The position numbers were made by a program, and so were the translations under genes. A stretch of 64,000 nucleotides of DNA from an uncultured Opitutales bacterium (GTDB taxonomy: Bacteria; Verrucomicrobiota; Verrucomicrobiia; Opitutales; Intestinicryptomonadaceae): positions 58,649 to 122,648 of the forward strand of contig URAJ01000003.1 in the NCBI GenBank assembly GCA_900545715.1. The letters run 5' to 3'. Shown here piece by piece: positions 1 to 9,501 of the stretch. Below the pieces are notes generated by a model, which was not told where the DNA came from, did not search any database, and worked only from the letters and a program-made list of their open reading frames with translations. Numbering within the stretch: the stretch's first letter is position 1; every line of letters begins with the position of its first letter.

Positions 1-1389
1 CTCGTAGGGAAATCCACGGAAGGAATGGGGCTGTTCGACGCAAAGCTTCTCGAAAGGCGCACACCCCCTATGACCGCCGCCCCGCAACGCTCATACGACA
101 CATCGGAAAAGGCTCTCGCGTATGTGAGCGACGTTTACGAAGGAACGCACTTAAAGGGCGTAAAAAGGGGAGATATAAAATATCTGCGCATAGTAGAGAA
201 TCCTCCAAAACTCTATTGGAGCGGCGGATACTGGGAAAACGAAGGCTCGCAAGCACCTGCGATGAATTACGACGATTACGACGATAAAATAATACTCGGG
301 ACAGTCCCGGTCGAGAGCGACGGCTCGGCGTACTTTGAAGTTCCGGCAGAGAAATTCATATATTTGCAGGCGCTCGACGCCAACGGCGACATGCTCCAAA
401 CAATGAGAAGCGGAATGTCCATCCTGCCCGGTGAAATTGCGTCTTGCGCAGGTTGCCACGAATCACGCGCCGCCCCTCCGCCGGCGTCACTGAGGCATTC
501 GCTTGCGCTGAAGAGACAGCCGAGCAAAATAAAGCCGGCACCGGCAGGCGCAACTGGCTCGGAATTTTCATACATAAAAAACATACAGCCTATACTCGAC
601 AAACATTGCGTGAAATGCCACGACTTTGGCGGAAAAGGCTCGGCGAAAATCGTCCTTTGCGGCGACAGGGGGCTTGTATTCAACCAGTCGTATTTGCAGC
701 TGCACTCTAAGAAGGCAATATCCGCAATCGGCGCGGGGCCCGACGCCGTTGTGGAGGCGAACACATGGGGCGCAAAACACAGCAAAATAGTCCGCATGAT
801 AAGAAACGGCCATAGCGGCGTAAAAATGCCCGAAAGCGAATTTGCCATTCTACGCGCATGGATAGATCTCAACGCGCCGTACTATTCCACAGAAGACAGC
901 GCATATCCGCAAAATCCCTCTGGACGCTCTCCGCTCGCATTCTCGGAAATACAGAGGATTTTCGAGCTTGCGGCGCCCGAAGCTGAGAAGATCGGATACT
1001 CAAAGAAGGAAATTTTAGAGCAAAAGGCGCCGTTTGGCGTATGGAAAAACAACGTGATAAAAAACAGAATAGCCGCCCGCCTTTACCGCTTTGAAATAGT
1101 ATCTTTTGACCGCCCGGAAATGTCGCCCATTTTCAAAGCTATTCCTAAGGGAACTCCCGCCTACGGCGAAGCGCTCGAAATTATACGTCAAGGCGCACGG
1201 AGGCTCGAAAGCAAAGCTCGCGCAGACATGGAGTGCTTTGCAGCTTCCGAAGACGCGAAAACTAAAAACAAGCGGGCAGCCGCCCTTCGACGCCTTGAAG
1301 AATCCGCAAGAAAGGCCATCGAAAACGGCGAAAAATTTTTTGACCCCCAAAGCTTGAAAGACATCTCAAAATATCTTTCCGAAAACTAA
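1..1389 (+). CDS. HzsA-like c-type cytochrome domain protein, 5' end outside window
   Basis: The reading frame is open from base 1, so the true start lies upstream; an in-frame ATG at 25 is probably internal. Two haem-binding CxxCH motifs are visible: CAGCH at 445-459 and CVKCH at 607-621. The first sits in the context PGE...SCAGCHE, which I recognise from proteins related to the alpha subunit of hydrazine synthase (HzsA-like) common in Planctomycetes and Verrucomicrobia; the second begins a cytochrome-c-like domain (IQPILDKHCVKCH). The C-terminal 150 residues are charged and without recognised domain. The family is usually secreted, but the signal peptide would be upstream and cannot be seen. 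Hydrazine synthesis itself is not implied; the function of these relatives is unknown. The gene ends in TAA at 1387-1389. Confidence 0.75.
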   Translation, partial: LVGKSTEGMGLFDAKLLERRTPPMTAAPQRSYDTSEKALAYVSDVYEGTHLKGVKRGDIKYLRIVENPPKLYWSGGYWENEGSQAPAMNYDDYDDKIILGTVPVESDGSAYFEVPAEKFIYLQALDANGDMLQTMRSGMSILPGEIASCAGCHESRAAPPPASLRHSLALKRQPSKIKPAPAGATGSEFSYIKNIQPILDKHCVKCHDFGGKGSAKIVLCGDRGLVFNQSYLQLHSKKAISAIGAGPDAVVEANTWGAKHSKIVRMIRNGHSGVKMPESEFAILRAWIDLNAPYYSTEDSAYPQNPSGRSPLAFSEIQRIFELAAPEAEKIGYSKKEILEQKAPFGVWKNNVIKNRIAARLYRFEIVSFDRPEMSPIFKAIPKGTPAYGEALEIIRQGARRLESKARADMECFAASEDAKTKNKRAAALRRLEESARKAIENGEKFFDPQSLKDISKYLSEN

Positions 1390-1603
1390 TCCTCCGCCCT
1401 GCCCGCCCCATTTTTAATCAGCCGCACTGCATAAAAAATTTTTAAAGATCTTTTTGCTCTTACGCATAAAGTAGTATTGACTTGTCGTGCGTATTTTTGC
1501 GGTCTATATCAAAAATTATATAGTTTTTCATCTGCCATATATGTCCGATTTTTATTGATTTAATAAACTTTTGTGCGATATTTTTTTATAGAAAGAGAAT
1601 AAA

Positions 1604-1771
1604 ATGAACGAAGAACCGACAGTTTTGATGAATATATTGAATATTATATTGATGATTGTCGTATATTTTGTCGTCATGGGCGGCTTCATATTCTTTTTGT
1701 GTATTCTGAATTATATTTTCAAGCATGCTAAATGCACTGTCTTTAATGTTTTTGTTCCTCCATCTGAATAG
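1604..1771 (+). CDS. Small single-span membrane protein, 55 aa
   Basis: A short frame begins at ATG 1604 with a purine-rich stretch (AAAGAG, 1592-1597) at ribosome-binding distance and ends at TAG 1769-1771. Residues 1-7 are polar and acidic (NEEPT), residues about 8-39 are almost entirely hydrophobic with two glycines, and the tail is short and mildly basic (KHAK). This is the profile of a one-helix membrane protein. A stem-loop followed by T residues lies just downstream (1796-1832). No family is recognised. It lies between a cytochrome gene and phage debris, so it could be chromosomal or a phage leftover. Confidence 0.5.
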   Translation: MNEEPTVLMNILNIILMIVVYFVVMGGFIFFLCILNYIFKHAKCTVFNVFVPPSE

Positions 1772-1795
1772 AAACTTCTCTTTTACTTCTGTGCG

Positions 1796-1832
1796 TCCCT
1801 CAATTCGCGGTTAAGCCGGTTGAGGGATTTTT
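1796..1832 (+). terminator. Candidate terminator after small membrane ORF
   Basis: TCCCTCAA (1796-1803) pairs with TTGAGGGA (1820-1827), with a further GG/CC inside the 16-base loop, and TTTTTC follows. The same bases also encode the end of a phage-like minus-strand frame, so the fold may be coincidental. Confidence 0.4.
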
Positions 1833-1917
1833 CGTCTATGAGGGCAGCTTGCGCATCGAAGATAATGATTTTGTTAAGCACACATTTGCGTCGAACCGAT
1901 ATTCCGGAAGAAGAGCC

Positions 1918-2383
1918 TTACAACCGACTATACGAGCCTCCAGACTTTAAGACGTTACCATACGTAAATATACAAATATACTCCTCCCGCATGGGTATTG
2001 CAAGGTTGCGCGCCTTCTTTGGGCGCACCGTTCCGCCGTAGTATTGCAGCGCAACCCCAGGCTTGTTTACCACTACCGAAGCTTTTGTGTCGGTGTTCGA
2101 CTTGAATATGCTGCTTGCCGCGTCCTGCCAAAAGCTCCTGCCGCCGTTTGACAAAAACTTGTTGCGCAAGTCCACTTCCATACGCTTGGCTATCTTGCCC
2201 ATCAACACGCCGCGCTTATTCGGGAGCCCGCCAAGGAAGCGGAAATGCGTACGCAAAGTCTTTTCAAGACTTCTCCCGACGGCGGCATTTACCCTCCATT
2301 GTCTCCGAAAGCTTTTTCTGTAAAGTTTAAATCTGCTTTACAGAAGCGCCTTTTGGCGATTTGGCTGTAAATTCTAAAAGCAT
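1918..2383 (-). pseudogene. Frameshifted phage morphogenesis-like gene
   Basis: On the minus strand a gene starts at ATG 2383 after AGAGGAAAAG and reads MLLEFTAKSPKG, but stops at 2327-2329. A second frame, open from 2337, carries on with RQWRVNAAVGRSLEKTLRTHF, then LPNKRG, then YYGGTVRPKKARNLAIPM, and stops at 1918. The pattern 'RPNK...' followed by '(Q)YYGGT(V/I)RPKKAK.LAIP' is what I know from Mu-like/siphophage tail or virion morphogenesis proteins. The two halves are separated by one frameshift near 2330-2340, and the C-terminus looks truncated. It is therefore called a dead gene. The start overlaps the end of an upstream minus-strand frame (2374-2508), as is usual in phage gene clusters. 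Confidence 0.55.
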
Positions 2384-2836
2384 CTTTTCCTCTTGATTTT
2401 TAAAATGTTTTGGCCGATAGTATTTGTGTCAGGCGGATTGAGTGCGGCGCGGTCGCGATACTCGTTCGCCCAGTACGGTACGGAGCCGCGAACGTCACCG
2501 TACACCATTTTTAGCGTTTTAATATCAGTTCCCCTTTCTGCATTTGTCCAACTCCTCTACCTTGTTGATGTACCATGTACAGAGACTACTGTGCCATTCG
2601 ATACGGCGACTGCTATTCCATTTGCTTTCCCTCCGAGAGGTTCAAATATATCCCCTACTCCATCTTAATGCAAACTTCGCAAAATTCTAAAACTTCAAAT
2701 AAAAGCCCCTGCCGGCAACAAATTTTTTGCGCAGTATTCTTATTATTAGCCGACTTGTTTTCACGTTACTCTTAGGTATCATTAGCCGCAGTTTTTGAGC
2801 CCGGAAAATTTTTGCATGCGGGAAAACTGTGCGCAC
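2384..2836 (-). other. Degraded phage-like DNA without an intact gene
   Basis: Several short minus-strand frames with phage-like spacing are visible but none is complete. One reads from ATG 2508 to TAG 2374 (44 residues: MVYGDVRGSVPYWANEYRDR and onward) and is open upstream to about 2540. Its stop overlaps the start of the broken morphogenesis gene. Another runs across about 2525-2625 and ends in VEELDKCRKGN. No integrase, attachment site or direct repeat was seen. Interpreted as prophage remains. Confidence 0.4.
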
Positions 2837-2864
2837 AAAAAAAGCGCCCCTTTATATGGGGCGC
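2837..2864 (-). terminator. Terminator of the RND efflux operon
   Basis: On the minus strand GCGCCCC (2864-2858) and GGGGCGC (2850-2844) form a 7-bp GC stem with loop ATATAAA followed by seven T residues (A run at 2837-2843 on the plus strand). It lies 95 bases beyond the stop of the outer membrane channel gene. Confidence 0.85.
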
Positions 2865-2959
2865 CAAATTTTGCCCTGCCTATTCGTTGGGCGCGCTTCG
2901 CAGTTTTTGTCCGCAAGGCATAACCTGCCCGCCGGTCAAAACTTCAGAGAGATAAAAGC

Positions 2960-4471
2960 CTATTCTTCGCCGAGCGGCTTTGGCTTGTCTTTCGACAATT
3001 CGTACGGATCGAGCAAGTCAGGCCTCAACTCCTCGTCTTGCTTTTGCACGTCGGCGACCCAGCCTCCGCCGAGCGCCGATATAAGGTTTACGTACGCCTT
3101 AAACCTGTCGCCCCTAAGCGATATTTGCGCGCGCTCGTTGGACAGCGCGAGCCTCTGGGCGTCGCTTACGGAGAAGTAGTCTATGTAGCCGTGGTCGTAC
3201 TGCGTCTGCGTCAGATCCTGAACCTTCAACGACGCCTTTACGACATCAGTGCGTTTATCGTATTCGCGCTTCAAATAATTTATCTGCGCAAGCGCGTTTT
3301 CAACCTCTCCTATTGCGCTTAAAACAATGCTCTTGTAGTTTTCGACTGCCTCTTTGTGGGCGGCGAGCGCAACTTGCTTTTGCGCGTATATCCTGCCCGC
3401 CTGGAAAATAGGTATATATATTTGCGGGCTTATACCCCACGCAAAGCTCGAAGAATTTATGAGCTTGTCAATCTTTTCAGCGGAAAGGCTCGTGTCTGCC
3501 GAAAACGATATCGTCGGGAAGTACGCCGCATGAGCTGCGCCGATTCGCGCGTTGGCGGCATAGACTTTGCGTTCGGCCTGGGCGACGTCCGGCCTGCGCT
3601 CCAACAGTTCTGACGGTATTGCGGCCGGCAACTGCGGAAGCGTTTCCGGAAGCGGAGACGGCTTAATGTTGAGCTGCGACGGAACGGTCCCCACCAGTAT
3701 TGCGATATCGTTGCGCGCTATGGCCATCTGCCTTTCGACAGATGCGAGCTGCGCGGAGGCGTCGTACTCTTCCTGCAAGGCTCTTTGCATATCTACATCG
3801 TTCGCTTCGCCGTACTTCAAGCGGCGGGCGACGTACTGGGTCTGGTCTTTGCGGACCTTTACTGTGCGTTCAAGCAGCTCTATTTCAGACGAATACTGCC
3901 TTATGGTAAAATAGAGCGTGGCAACTTGCGCCTGCATCAAAAGCATCAAGTTTTCGTATTCGTCGAGCGACGCCTGCGCTTCGGCTACGTCGGATTCTAT
4001 TATGCTGCGGATTCTTCCGAAGAGGTCGAGGTCCCAAGTGATTCCAAAGCCTGCCGCCCAGTTGTCGTAAGTGCCAGAATAGCTCCTGGCATTTCTTGAA
4101 GTGCCAGTGCGCGAGTATGAGGCGTTTCCGTTAAGCTGCGGATACAGGTCGCTCTGGTCCATGAGAGCTGTTTCGCGGGCTTGTTCCACGCGCCAGAAGG
4201 CAGCCTTCAAGTCGGGGCTGTTCTCGCGGCACTGTTTTAATAGAGAATCGAGAGTCTTGTCGTTGAATACTTTCCACCAGTCGCCCTTGGGCAAAGAATC
4301 TGCGGGAAGCGCCGTCTTCCACAGGCCTTCGTCGCGGGAGAAGTGTTCTTTCATCAGCTCTTCTTCCGCAATTTTAAAGCTCGGCTCAACGTAGTCGGGG
4401 CCCACCATGCACCCCGCAAGAGCAAGCGCGGACACCGTGAAAACGGCATTTGCGATTTTTCCTTGTTTCAT
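2960..4471 (-). CDS. RND efflux outer membrane lipoprotein, OprM/NodT family
   Basis: This 503-residue protein is the outer membrane exit duct of the tripartite pump encoded by the two genes upstream. It starts with a lipoprotein signal peptide whose lipobox is LAGC (Cys about residue 20), followed by MVGPDYVEP, the typical beginning of NodT/OprM proteins. Two outer-membrane-efflux repeats are visible, the second with the characteristic ERRPDVAQAERK..AANARIGAAHAAYFPTI region. The length is normal for the family. The start lies only 7 bases after the stop of the transporter gene, so the two are co-transcribed. The C-terminal 35 residues are acidic and proline-rich and less conserved. Substrate cannot be told from sequence. 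Confidence 0.92.
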   Translation of the reverse strand: MKQGKIANAVFTVSALALAGCMVGPDYVEPSFKIAEEELMKEHFSRDEGLWKTALPADSLPKGDWWKVFNDKTLDSLLKQCRENSPDLKAAFWRVEQARETALMDQSDLYPQLNGNASYSRTGTSRNARSYSGTYDNWAAGFGITWDLDLFGRIRSIIESDVAEAQASLDEYENLMLLMQAQVATLYFTIRQYSSEIELLERTVKVRKDQTQYVARRLKYGEANDVDMQRALQEEYDASAQLASVERQMAIARNDIAILVGTVPSQLNIKPSPLPETLPQLPAAIPSELLERRPDVAQAERKVYAANARIGAAHAAYFPTISFSADTSLSAEKIDKLINSSSFAWGISPQIYIPIFQAGRIYAQKQVALAAHKEAVENYKSIVLSAIGEVENALAQINYLKREYDKRTDVVKASLKVQDLTQTQYDHGYIDYFSVSDAQRLALSNERAQISLRGDRFKAYVNLISALGGGWVADVQKQDEELRPDLLDPYELSKDKPKPLGEE

Positions 4472-4478
4472 ATGTATA

Positions 4479-7400
4479 TTATTGCTGCACTTTGTAATTT
4501 TTCCGAATCAGATAAAAGAATACCGGCGTAAAGAGTAGCCCGAGAAGCGTGACACCTATCATTCCGAAGAATACCGACGTTCCCAGTGCCTGGCGCAATT
4601 CCGACGCCGAACCCGTTGCAAACGCCAGCGGAACCACGCCCAAGATGAACGCGAAAGACGTCATCAATATCGGACGCAAACGGTTCTTCGCCGCATTGCT
4701 TACGCTCGACACGATTTCCTCGCCCTTTTCCTGTCTTTGTTTTGCGAATTCTACTATAAGTATTGCGTTCTTACAGGCAAGCCCAATCAGCACGATAAAT
4801 CCGATTTGCGTCATAATATTGTTGTCCATGCCCCTCAACAATACGCCGGCAATCGCGAACAGAAGCACCAGAGGCACTACGAGTATGACGGAAAGCGGCA
4901 GCCTCCAGCTTTCGTACAGCGCCGCGAGCACGAGGTACACAAAGAGCACGCACATCGCAAAAATTATCGTCGCTGTATTTCCTACGCGCTTTTCTTGGAA
5001 AGCCAAGTCGGTCCATTCTATGCCCATGCCGGAAGGCAAAACCTCGGCCGCGATTTTTTCAATCGCCTCCATTGCCTGCCCCGTGCTGTATCCTGGCGCG
5101 AGGTTTCCGGTGACTTCGGCCGCCGGATACAGATTGTATCTCGCGACGCTTTCCGGTCCGATCGTGCGGCGGATGTTGGCGACAGATCCGAGCGGAACAT
5201 TTACCCCGCGCACATTCGGAACTTTTAGGTTGTAAATGTCGGAAACATCGCCGCGCTGCGTGTCCTCAGCCTGGGCGACAACCCTGTAAACGCGGTTTAG
5301 AATGTTGAAGTCGTTGACATAGACAGAGCCGAGGTTGTACTGCATTGTCTCGAAAATCGAGCTTATCGGAACGCTCAACTTTTGCGCCCTTTCGCGGTCG
5401 ATATCCACATACAGCTGCGGAGACGATATGCGGTACGTGGTGAACGCGAGTATGCTCTCCGGAGACTCCGTCGCCTTTGCCGCTATCAACTTTGTGTATT
5501 TTTCGACAGCCTTTATGCCGTGTGAGGTTCTATCCTGCACCATCAGCTTGTAGTCGCCGCCCATGCCGATACCGTTTACTGCGGGAGGCGTCATGACAAA
5601 GCAAGAGGCTTCGGGAACTTCTTTTTGGAGCATTCCGTAAATCCCGCCTATGATGCTGTCGAGAGTTATGCCCTTCTCTTCGCGCTCGGCCTTGGATTTA
5701 AGCTTCATAAAGTTCGCGCCCGCGTTTGAGGTTTTCGCCATAGTCGCGCCGTTTAGCCCGACGATGGACATTACGTCCTCAATGCCGTCCATTTTTGATA
5801 AAAGTTTTTGGATTTTCAGCTGCACTGCGTTGGTGTGCGCAAATGTCAAGCCGTCGGGCAGCTGCAGCGTCACGAAAATATAGCCCGTATCCTGTTTTGG
5901 AATAAAGCCTTTTGGAGTGATTTCAAACAGGTACACCGTAAGCGCCAGAAGCCCGGCGTACAAAATTAAGACAACCGGCCAAAGCTTCACCGCGATTTTC
6001 ACAAAGCCGCGGTATTTTTCCGACACCCACGCGAAAGTTGCGTTGAACCCCTTAAAGAACCACCCAAACAGGAAATTCCATATTTTTGTAAAGAAGTCGG
6101 GGTTTTCGTGGTGGCGGAGCATAATCGCGCAAAGCGCCGGCGAAAGTGTGAGCGAAACTATGCCGGAGAAAATGGTTGAAACTGCAATGGTAAGCGCGAA
6201 CTGGCGGTAGAATTGCCCGGATATGCCCTCGATAAACGCAGTCGGAACAAACACGCTAGAAAGCACGAGCACGATTGCAATCAACGCGCCCTGCACCTGC
6301 GTCATCGCCTTTTTTGTTGCCTCCTTTGCGTCCAAGCCGTCGCGCATGTTTCGCTCTACGTTTTCGACGACGACAATCGCGTCGTCAACGACAATGCCTA
6401 TCGCGAGCACCAAGCCGAATAGCGACAAATTGTTGATGGAAAATCCAAAAAACGACATCATCGCAAACGTGCCTATGAGCGACACTGGTATTGCAAACAG
6501 CGGTATTACGGCAGCCCGCCAATTTTGCAAAAATACCATCATGACTATGACAACCAGTATGATTGCCTCGTATATCGTATGGTAAACCGCATTGACGGAG
6601 TCCCTAATATATGTCGTGTTGTCGAGACCGATGTGGTAGTCGACTCCCGGGGGGAAATTCTTGCGCATTTCTTCGAGAGTTGCGTGTATGCGGTTTGCGG
6701 TGTCGAGCGCGTTGGAGCCCGGCAGCTGGTACATTGCAATCGAGACAGAAGACTTGCCGTTTAGGTAGGATTCGTCCGAGTATGTGTATGCCCCAAGCTC
6801 GACGCGGGCGACGTCTTTTAACTGCACTATTTTGCCGTCGTCGGTGTATTTTATTATGATGTTTTCAAATTCCTCGGGGCTTTTCAGGCGGCCCTGGGTA
6901 TTTATCATAAGCTCGTAGGCGGCGTTGGGATTGGTGAAGGGGGGCTGGTTCAGCTTTCCGGCGGCCACCTGCTTGTTTTGCTCGCGCAGAGAGGCTACGA
7001 CTTGCGAAGCCGTCATATTGAAGTGCGAAAGCCTGTCGGGGTTTAGCCAAACTCTCATGCTGTACTCGCGCGCGCCGAAGATGTTGATGTCGCTAACGCC
7101 GAATACGCGCGCGAGCCTGTCTTTCATCTGGGTGATTGCGTAGTTGGTCAGATACAGCTTGTCGCGGCTGCCGTCCGGCGAGTACAAGTTGGCAACCACG
7201 AGCATATCGGGCGAGCGCTTTTTGACGGTGACGCCTATGCTGCGGACTTCCTCGGGGAGTCGCGGCTCTGCGATTGCGATTCTATTCTGTACGAGAACCT
7301 GCGCCGTGTCGATGTTTGTTCCGACTTCAAATGTCACTGTGATTGTCGCGGAGCCGTCGGCGTTGCACTGGCTGGACATGTACATCATATTTTCGACGCC

Positions 7401-7616
7401 GTTAATTTCCTGTTCGAGCGGCGCGATGGCTGTGTCCATAAGTATTTCCGGAGACGCCCCCGGATAGTTTACGGTCACGGTAATGGACGGCGGGACGACG
7501 TCCGGGTACTGGGTTACGGGCAAACGCACGTAGCCGACTATGCCCACGAGGGTGATTACAATTGAAATCACCGCCGCAAAAATGGGCCTGTCTATAAAAA
7601 AGTGCGAAAATTTCAT
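4479..7616 (-). CDS. RND-type multidrug efflux inner membrane transporter (AcrB/MexB family)
   Basis: A 1045-residue proton-driven pump of the HAE1 class, full length. The N-terminus (FFIDRPIFAAVISIVI) is the first membrane helix with the family-typical IDRPIFA motif. Two groups of helices flank two large periplasmic loops. The proton-relay aspartates are present in helix 4 (GIVVDDAIVVVENVER). Motifs such as GISGQFYRQFALTIA and the C-terminal segment TPVFFYLIRK are also typical. It works with the adaptor (starting 21 bases upstream of its own start) and the outer membrane channel downstream. Drug, detergent or bile-like compounds are the usual substrates of the family, but the specificity here is unknown. 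Confidence 0.95.
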   Translation of the reverse strand: MKFSHFFIDRPIFAAVISIVITLVGIVGYVRLPVTQYPDVVPPSITVTVNYPGASPEILMDTAIAPLEQEINGVENMMYMSSQCNADGSATITVTFEVGTNIDTAQVLVQNRIAIAEPRLPEEVRSIGVTVKKRSPDMLVVANLYSPDGSRDKLYLTNYAITQMKDRLARVFGVSDINIFGAREYSMRVWLNPDRLSHFNMTASQVVASLREQNKQVAAGKLNQPPFTNPNAAYELMINTQGRLKSPEEFENIIIKYTDDGKIVQLKDVARVELGAYTYSDESYLNGKSSVSIAMYQLPGSNALDTANRIHATLEEMRKNFPPGVDYHIGLDNTTYIRDSVNAVYHTIYEAIILVVIVMMVFLQNWRAAVIPLFAIPVSLIGTFAMMSFFGFSINNLSLFGLVLAIGIVVDDAIVVVENVERNMRDGLDAKEATKKAMTQVQGALIAIVLVLSSVFVPTAFIEGISGQFYRQFALTIAVSTIFSGIVSLTLSPALCAIMLRHHENPDFFTKIWNFLFGWFFKGFNATFAWVSEKYRGFVKIAVKLWPVVLILYAGLLALTVYLFEITPKGFIPKQDTGYIFVTLQLPDGLTFAHTNAVQLKIQKLLSKMDGIEDVMSIVGLNGATMAKTSNAGANFMKLKSKAEREEKGITLDSIIGGIYGMLQKEVPEASCFVMTPPAVNGIGMGGDYKLMVQDRTSHGIKAVEKYTKLIAAKATESPESILAFTTYRISSPQLYVDIDRERAQKLSVPISSIFETMQYNLGSVYVNDFNILNRVYRVVAQAEDTQRGDVSDIYNLKVPNVRGVNVPLGSVANIRRTIGPESVARYNLYPAAEVTGNLAPGYSTGQAMEAIEKIAAEVLPSGMGIEWTDLAFQEKRVGNTATIIFAMCVLFVYLVLAALYESWRLPLSVILVVPLVLLFAIAGVLLRGMDNNIMTQIGFIVLIGLACKNAILIVEFAKQRQEKGEEIVSSVSNAAKNRLRPILMTSFAFILGVVPLAFATGSASELRQALGTSVFFGMIGVTLLGLLFTPVFFYLIRKNYKVQQ

Positions 7617-7636
7617 CTTATGCGAAAAGTTTTGCG

Positions 7637-8791
7637 TTATTTAGATTGCGCCAAGGGCAGCGGAGTGACTTTCGCCCCGGGTGCGGCGCGTTGCAGCCCG
7701 ACAAATATTACGTCGTCGTTTTCGGTGACGCCCTCCTCTATCGCGCGGTATTTCCCGAAAAGCCTTCCGATTTTTACCGGGCGGTATTCGACAATCCCGT
7801 CTTTATTTACAACCAAAACATAGCGGTTTATGAGGTCGGTGCCTATGATTTCTTCGGGAAGGACTAAAAATTCCTGGGCCTTTCCGCCGCGCACTTTTAT
7901 TTTGCCGAACATGCCTGCCGCGAGGTAGTGGTCGGGATTTTTAATGTCGGCGCGCATTGTGAGGCTCGCGGTCTGTGAGCCGATGCGGTTGTCGAAATAA
8001 GTAAGTTCGCCTTTGAAGGGCTTGTGTTCTTCGCCCCAGAGGGTCATCTCTACGGGCGGGCCTTTGCGGTTTATTACGTCTATTTCTTTAAACAATCCGC
8101 TGTTTTGATAACGGAGCATGTCGCGCTCGCTAATTTCAAAATATGCCTGCACGATGCTGCTGTTGACTATTGTCGTAAGCACTGTGGTATTGGCGGTGAT
8201 AAGGTTCCCCGGGTCAACCAAGCGCTGGGAAACTTTGCCCGATATCGGCGCGCGGATATGTGTGTATTCGAGGTTTAGTTCAGCCTCTTTCAAGAGGGCC
8301 TGCGCGTTTAAAAGGCTCGCTTCGGTGCTGAGGACGTCCGATTCGCGCGTATCGTATATTTCTTTGGAAATGGCGTTTGATTTCAACAAATCCTTCGCTC
8401 TTTCGAGATTGGTCTTGGCCAACAGAAGTCGCGCCTCTACCTCTTTGACGGAGGCTTTTGCGGCGGCGAGCGACGCTTCGTACGGGCGGGGATCGATTAC
8501 AAACAGAAGGTCGCCTGCCTTTACAATCTGGCCCTCTTTAAAGAATATTTTTTCGAGGTAGCCGCTCACGCGCGAGCGCAATTCAACAAATTCGAGAGGC
8601 TCGACCCTCGCGGTATATTCGTCCCAAACCTCAAAGGTCTTTTTAATGGGCTTGGAAACCTGCACTTCCGGGGCGGAATGGGCCATCTGCGGGGCTTTTT
8701 TGCCGCAGCCTGAAACCGCGATAAAAGCGGCGCCCGCGAGCGCGAAGGCCGATAATTTTGCCAATACATTCCATGTCTTGATATTTTTCAT
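7637..8791 (-). CDS. RND efflux periplasmic adaptor (membrane fusion protein)
   Basis: This 384-residue protein bridges the inner membrane pump and outer membrane channel. A lipoprotein-type signal peptide ends in VSGC, so the mature protein is probably lipid-anchored in the inner membrane. The biotinyl-lipoyl-like halves are seen as VSGYLEKIFFKEGQIVKAGDLLF and THIRAPISGKVS, separated by an alanine/leucine-rich coiled-coil hairpin (about residues 105-175). The beta-barrel and membrane-proximal domains follow. The gene starts 9 bases after the stop of the tetR gene and ends 20 bases before the transporter. Confidence 0.93.
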   Translation of the reverse strand: MKNIKTWNVLAKLSAFALAGAAFIAVSGCGKKAPQMAHSAPEVQVSKPIKKTFEVWDEYTARVEPLEFVELRSRVSGYLEKIFFKEGQIVKAGDLLFVIDPRPYEASLAAAKASVKEVEARLLLAKTNLERAKDLLKSNAISKEIYDTRESDVLSTEASLLNAQALLKEAELNLEYTHIRAPISGKVSQRLVDPGNLITANTTVLTTIVNSSIVQAYFEISERDMLRYQNSGLFKEIDVINRKGPPVEMTLWGEEHKPFKGELTYFDNRIGSQTASLTMRADIKNPDHYLAAGMFGKIKVRGGKAQEFLVLPEEIIGTDLINRYVLVVNKDGIVEYRPVKIGRLFGKYRAIEEGVTENDDVIFVGLQRAAPGAKVTPLPLAQSK

Positions 8792-8800
8792 ATATTTTAG

Positions 8801-9481
8801 CTATAAAGTTGGGTTGCGTTTTATTAGTTCGTCGAATATTTCGCCTATAATCTCTATTACTTCGCCGGTTTTGTCCGGCCCGAGGTGTTCCCAGCCCGCG
8901 ACTTTTTGGAATCCCGCGCGGGAACAGTTAAATATGTGGACTTGCCCTACGAGCATGTGGGCCGCGATTCTTGCCTTGTCTCCTTTTATCGCCCCGCAAG
9001 ATGCAATCGACATCAAGTGGGCGAGCATTTCAAGCTCCGCGCGGAATACGTCTATAAATATCTCGAAAACCTGCGTTTGGTACAATTCCTCGCGCGTTAT
9101 TATGAGAATTATGGAGCGCAAAATGTAGTCCGGAACTTTTTTTGAGGAGAGTTTTGTGCGCAAAAAATCGAGCGTGAGCTTCCGCGCCTCAAACGGGTCC
9201 TCCGATTTCAGGACATCGGCAAACCTATTGAAGTACGGCTCGTTCATATATTTTATGAAGTCCCGTATTTGGCGTGCGAGCTCCATATATAGTTCATTTT
9301 TCCCGCCGAAATAGTAGCTTATCGCCGCGTGGTTGACATTTGCCTTGGCGGCGATTTCCCGCGTTCTGGCACCGGCAAGAGAGCGCAGACCGAACTCTTC
9401 GAGGGCGGCTTTAAATATGCGCGCTTTTGGGTCGTCGCACCTGCCTTCGGAAAGTTCGAGTATGTAATTCTTTTCGGACAT
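8801..9481 (-). CDS. TetR family repressor of the efflux operon (CerR-like C-terminal domain)
   Basis: The 226-residue protein has a TetR helix-turn-helix at about residues 18-65 (FKAALEEFGLRSLAGARTREIA, then HAAISYYFGGKNELY). The C-terminal domain has the length and pattern of the CECR/DUF1956 group (SIILIITREE region). It is the first gene of the pump operon, so it most likely represses itself and the three genes behind it. A perfect 9-bp inverted repeat directly upstream (9502-9526) is the expected operator. There is no convincing Shine-Dalgarno sequence before the ATG at 9481, so a low translation rate is possible. Confidence 0.92.
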   Translation of the reverse strand: MSEKNYILELSEGRCDDPKARIFKAALEEFGLRSLAGARTREIAAKANVNHAAISYYFGGKNELYMELARQIRDFIKYMNEPYFNRFADVLKSEDPFEARKLTLDFLRTKLSSKKVPDYILRSIILIITREELYQTQVFEIFIDVFRAELEMLAHLMSIASCGAIKGDKARIAAHMLVGQVHIFNCSRAGFQKVAGWEHLGPDKTGEVIEIIGEIFDELIKRNPTL

Positions 9482-9501
9482 CTGAAAAAAAATAATTTTT
9501 T

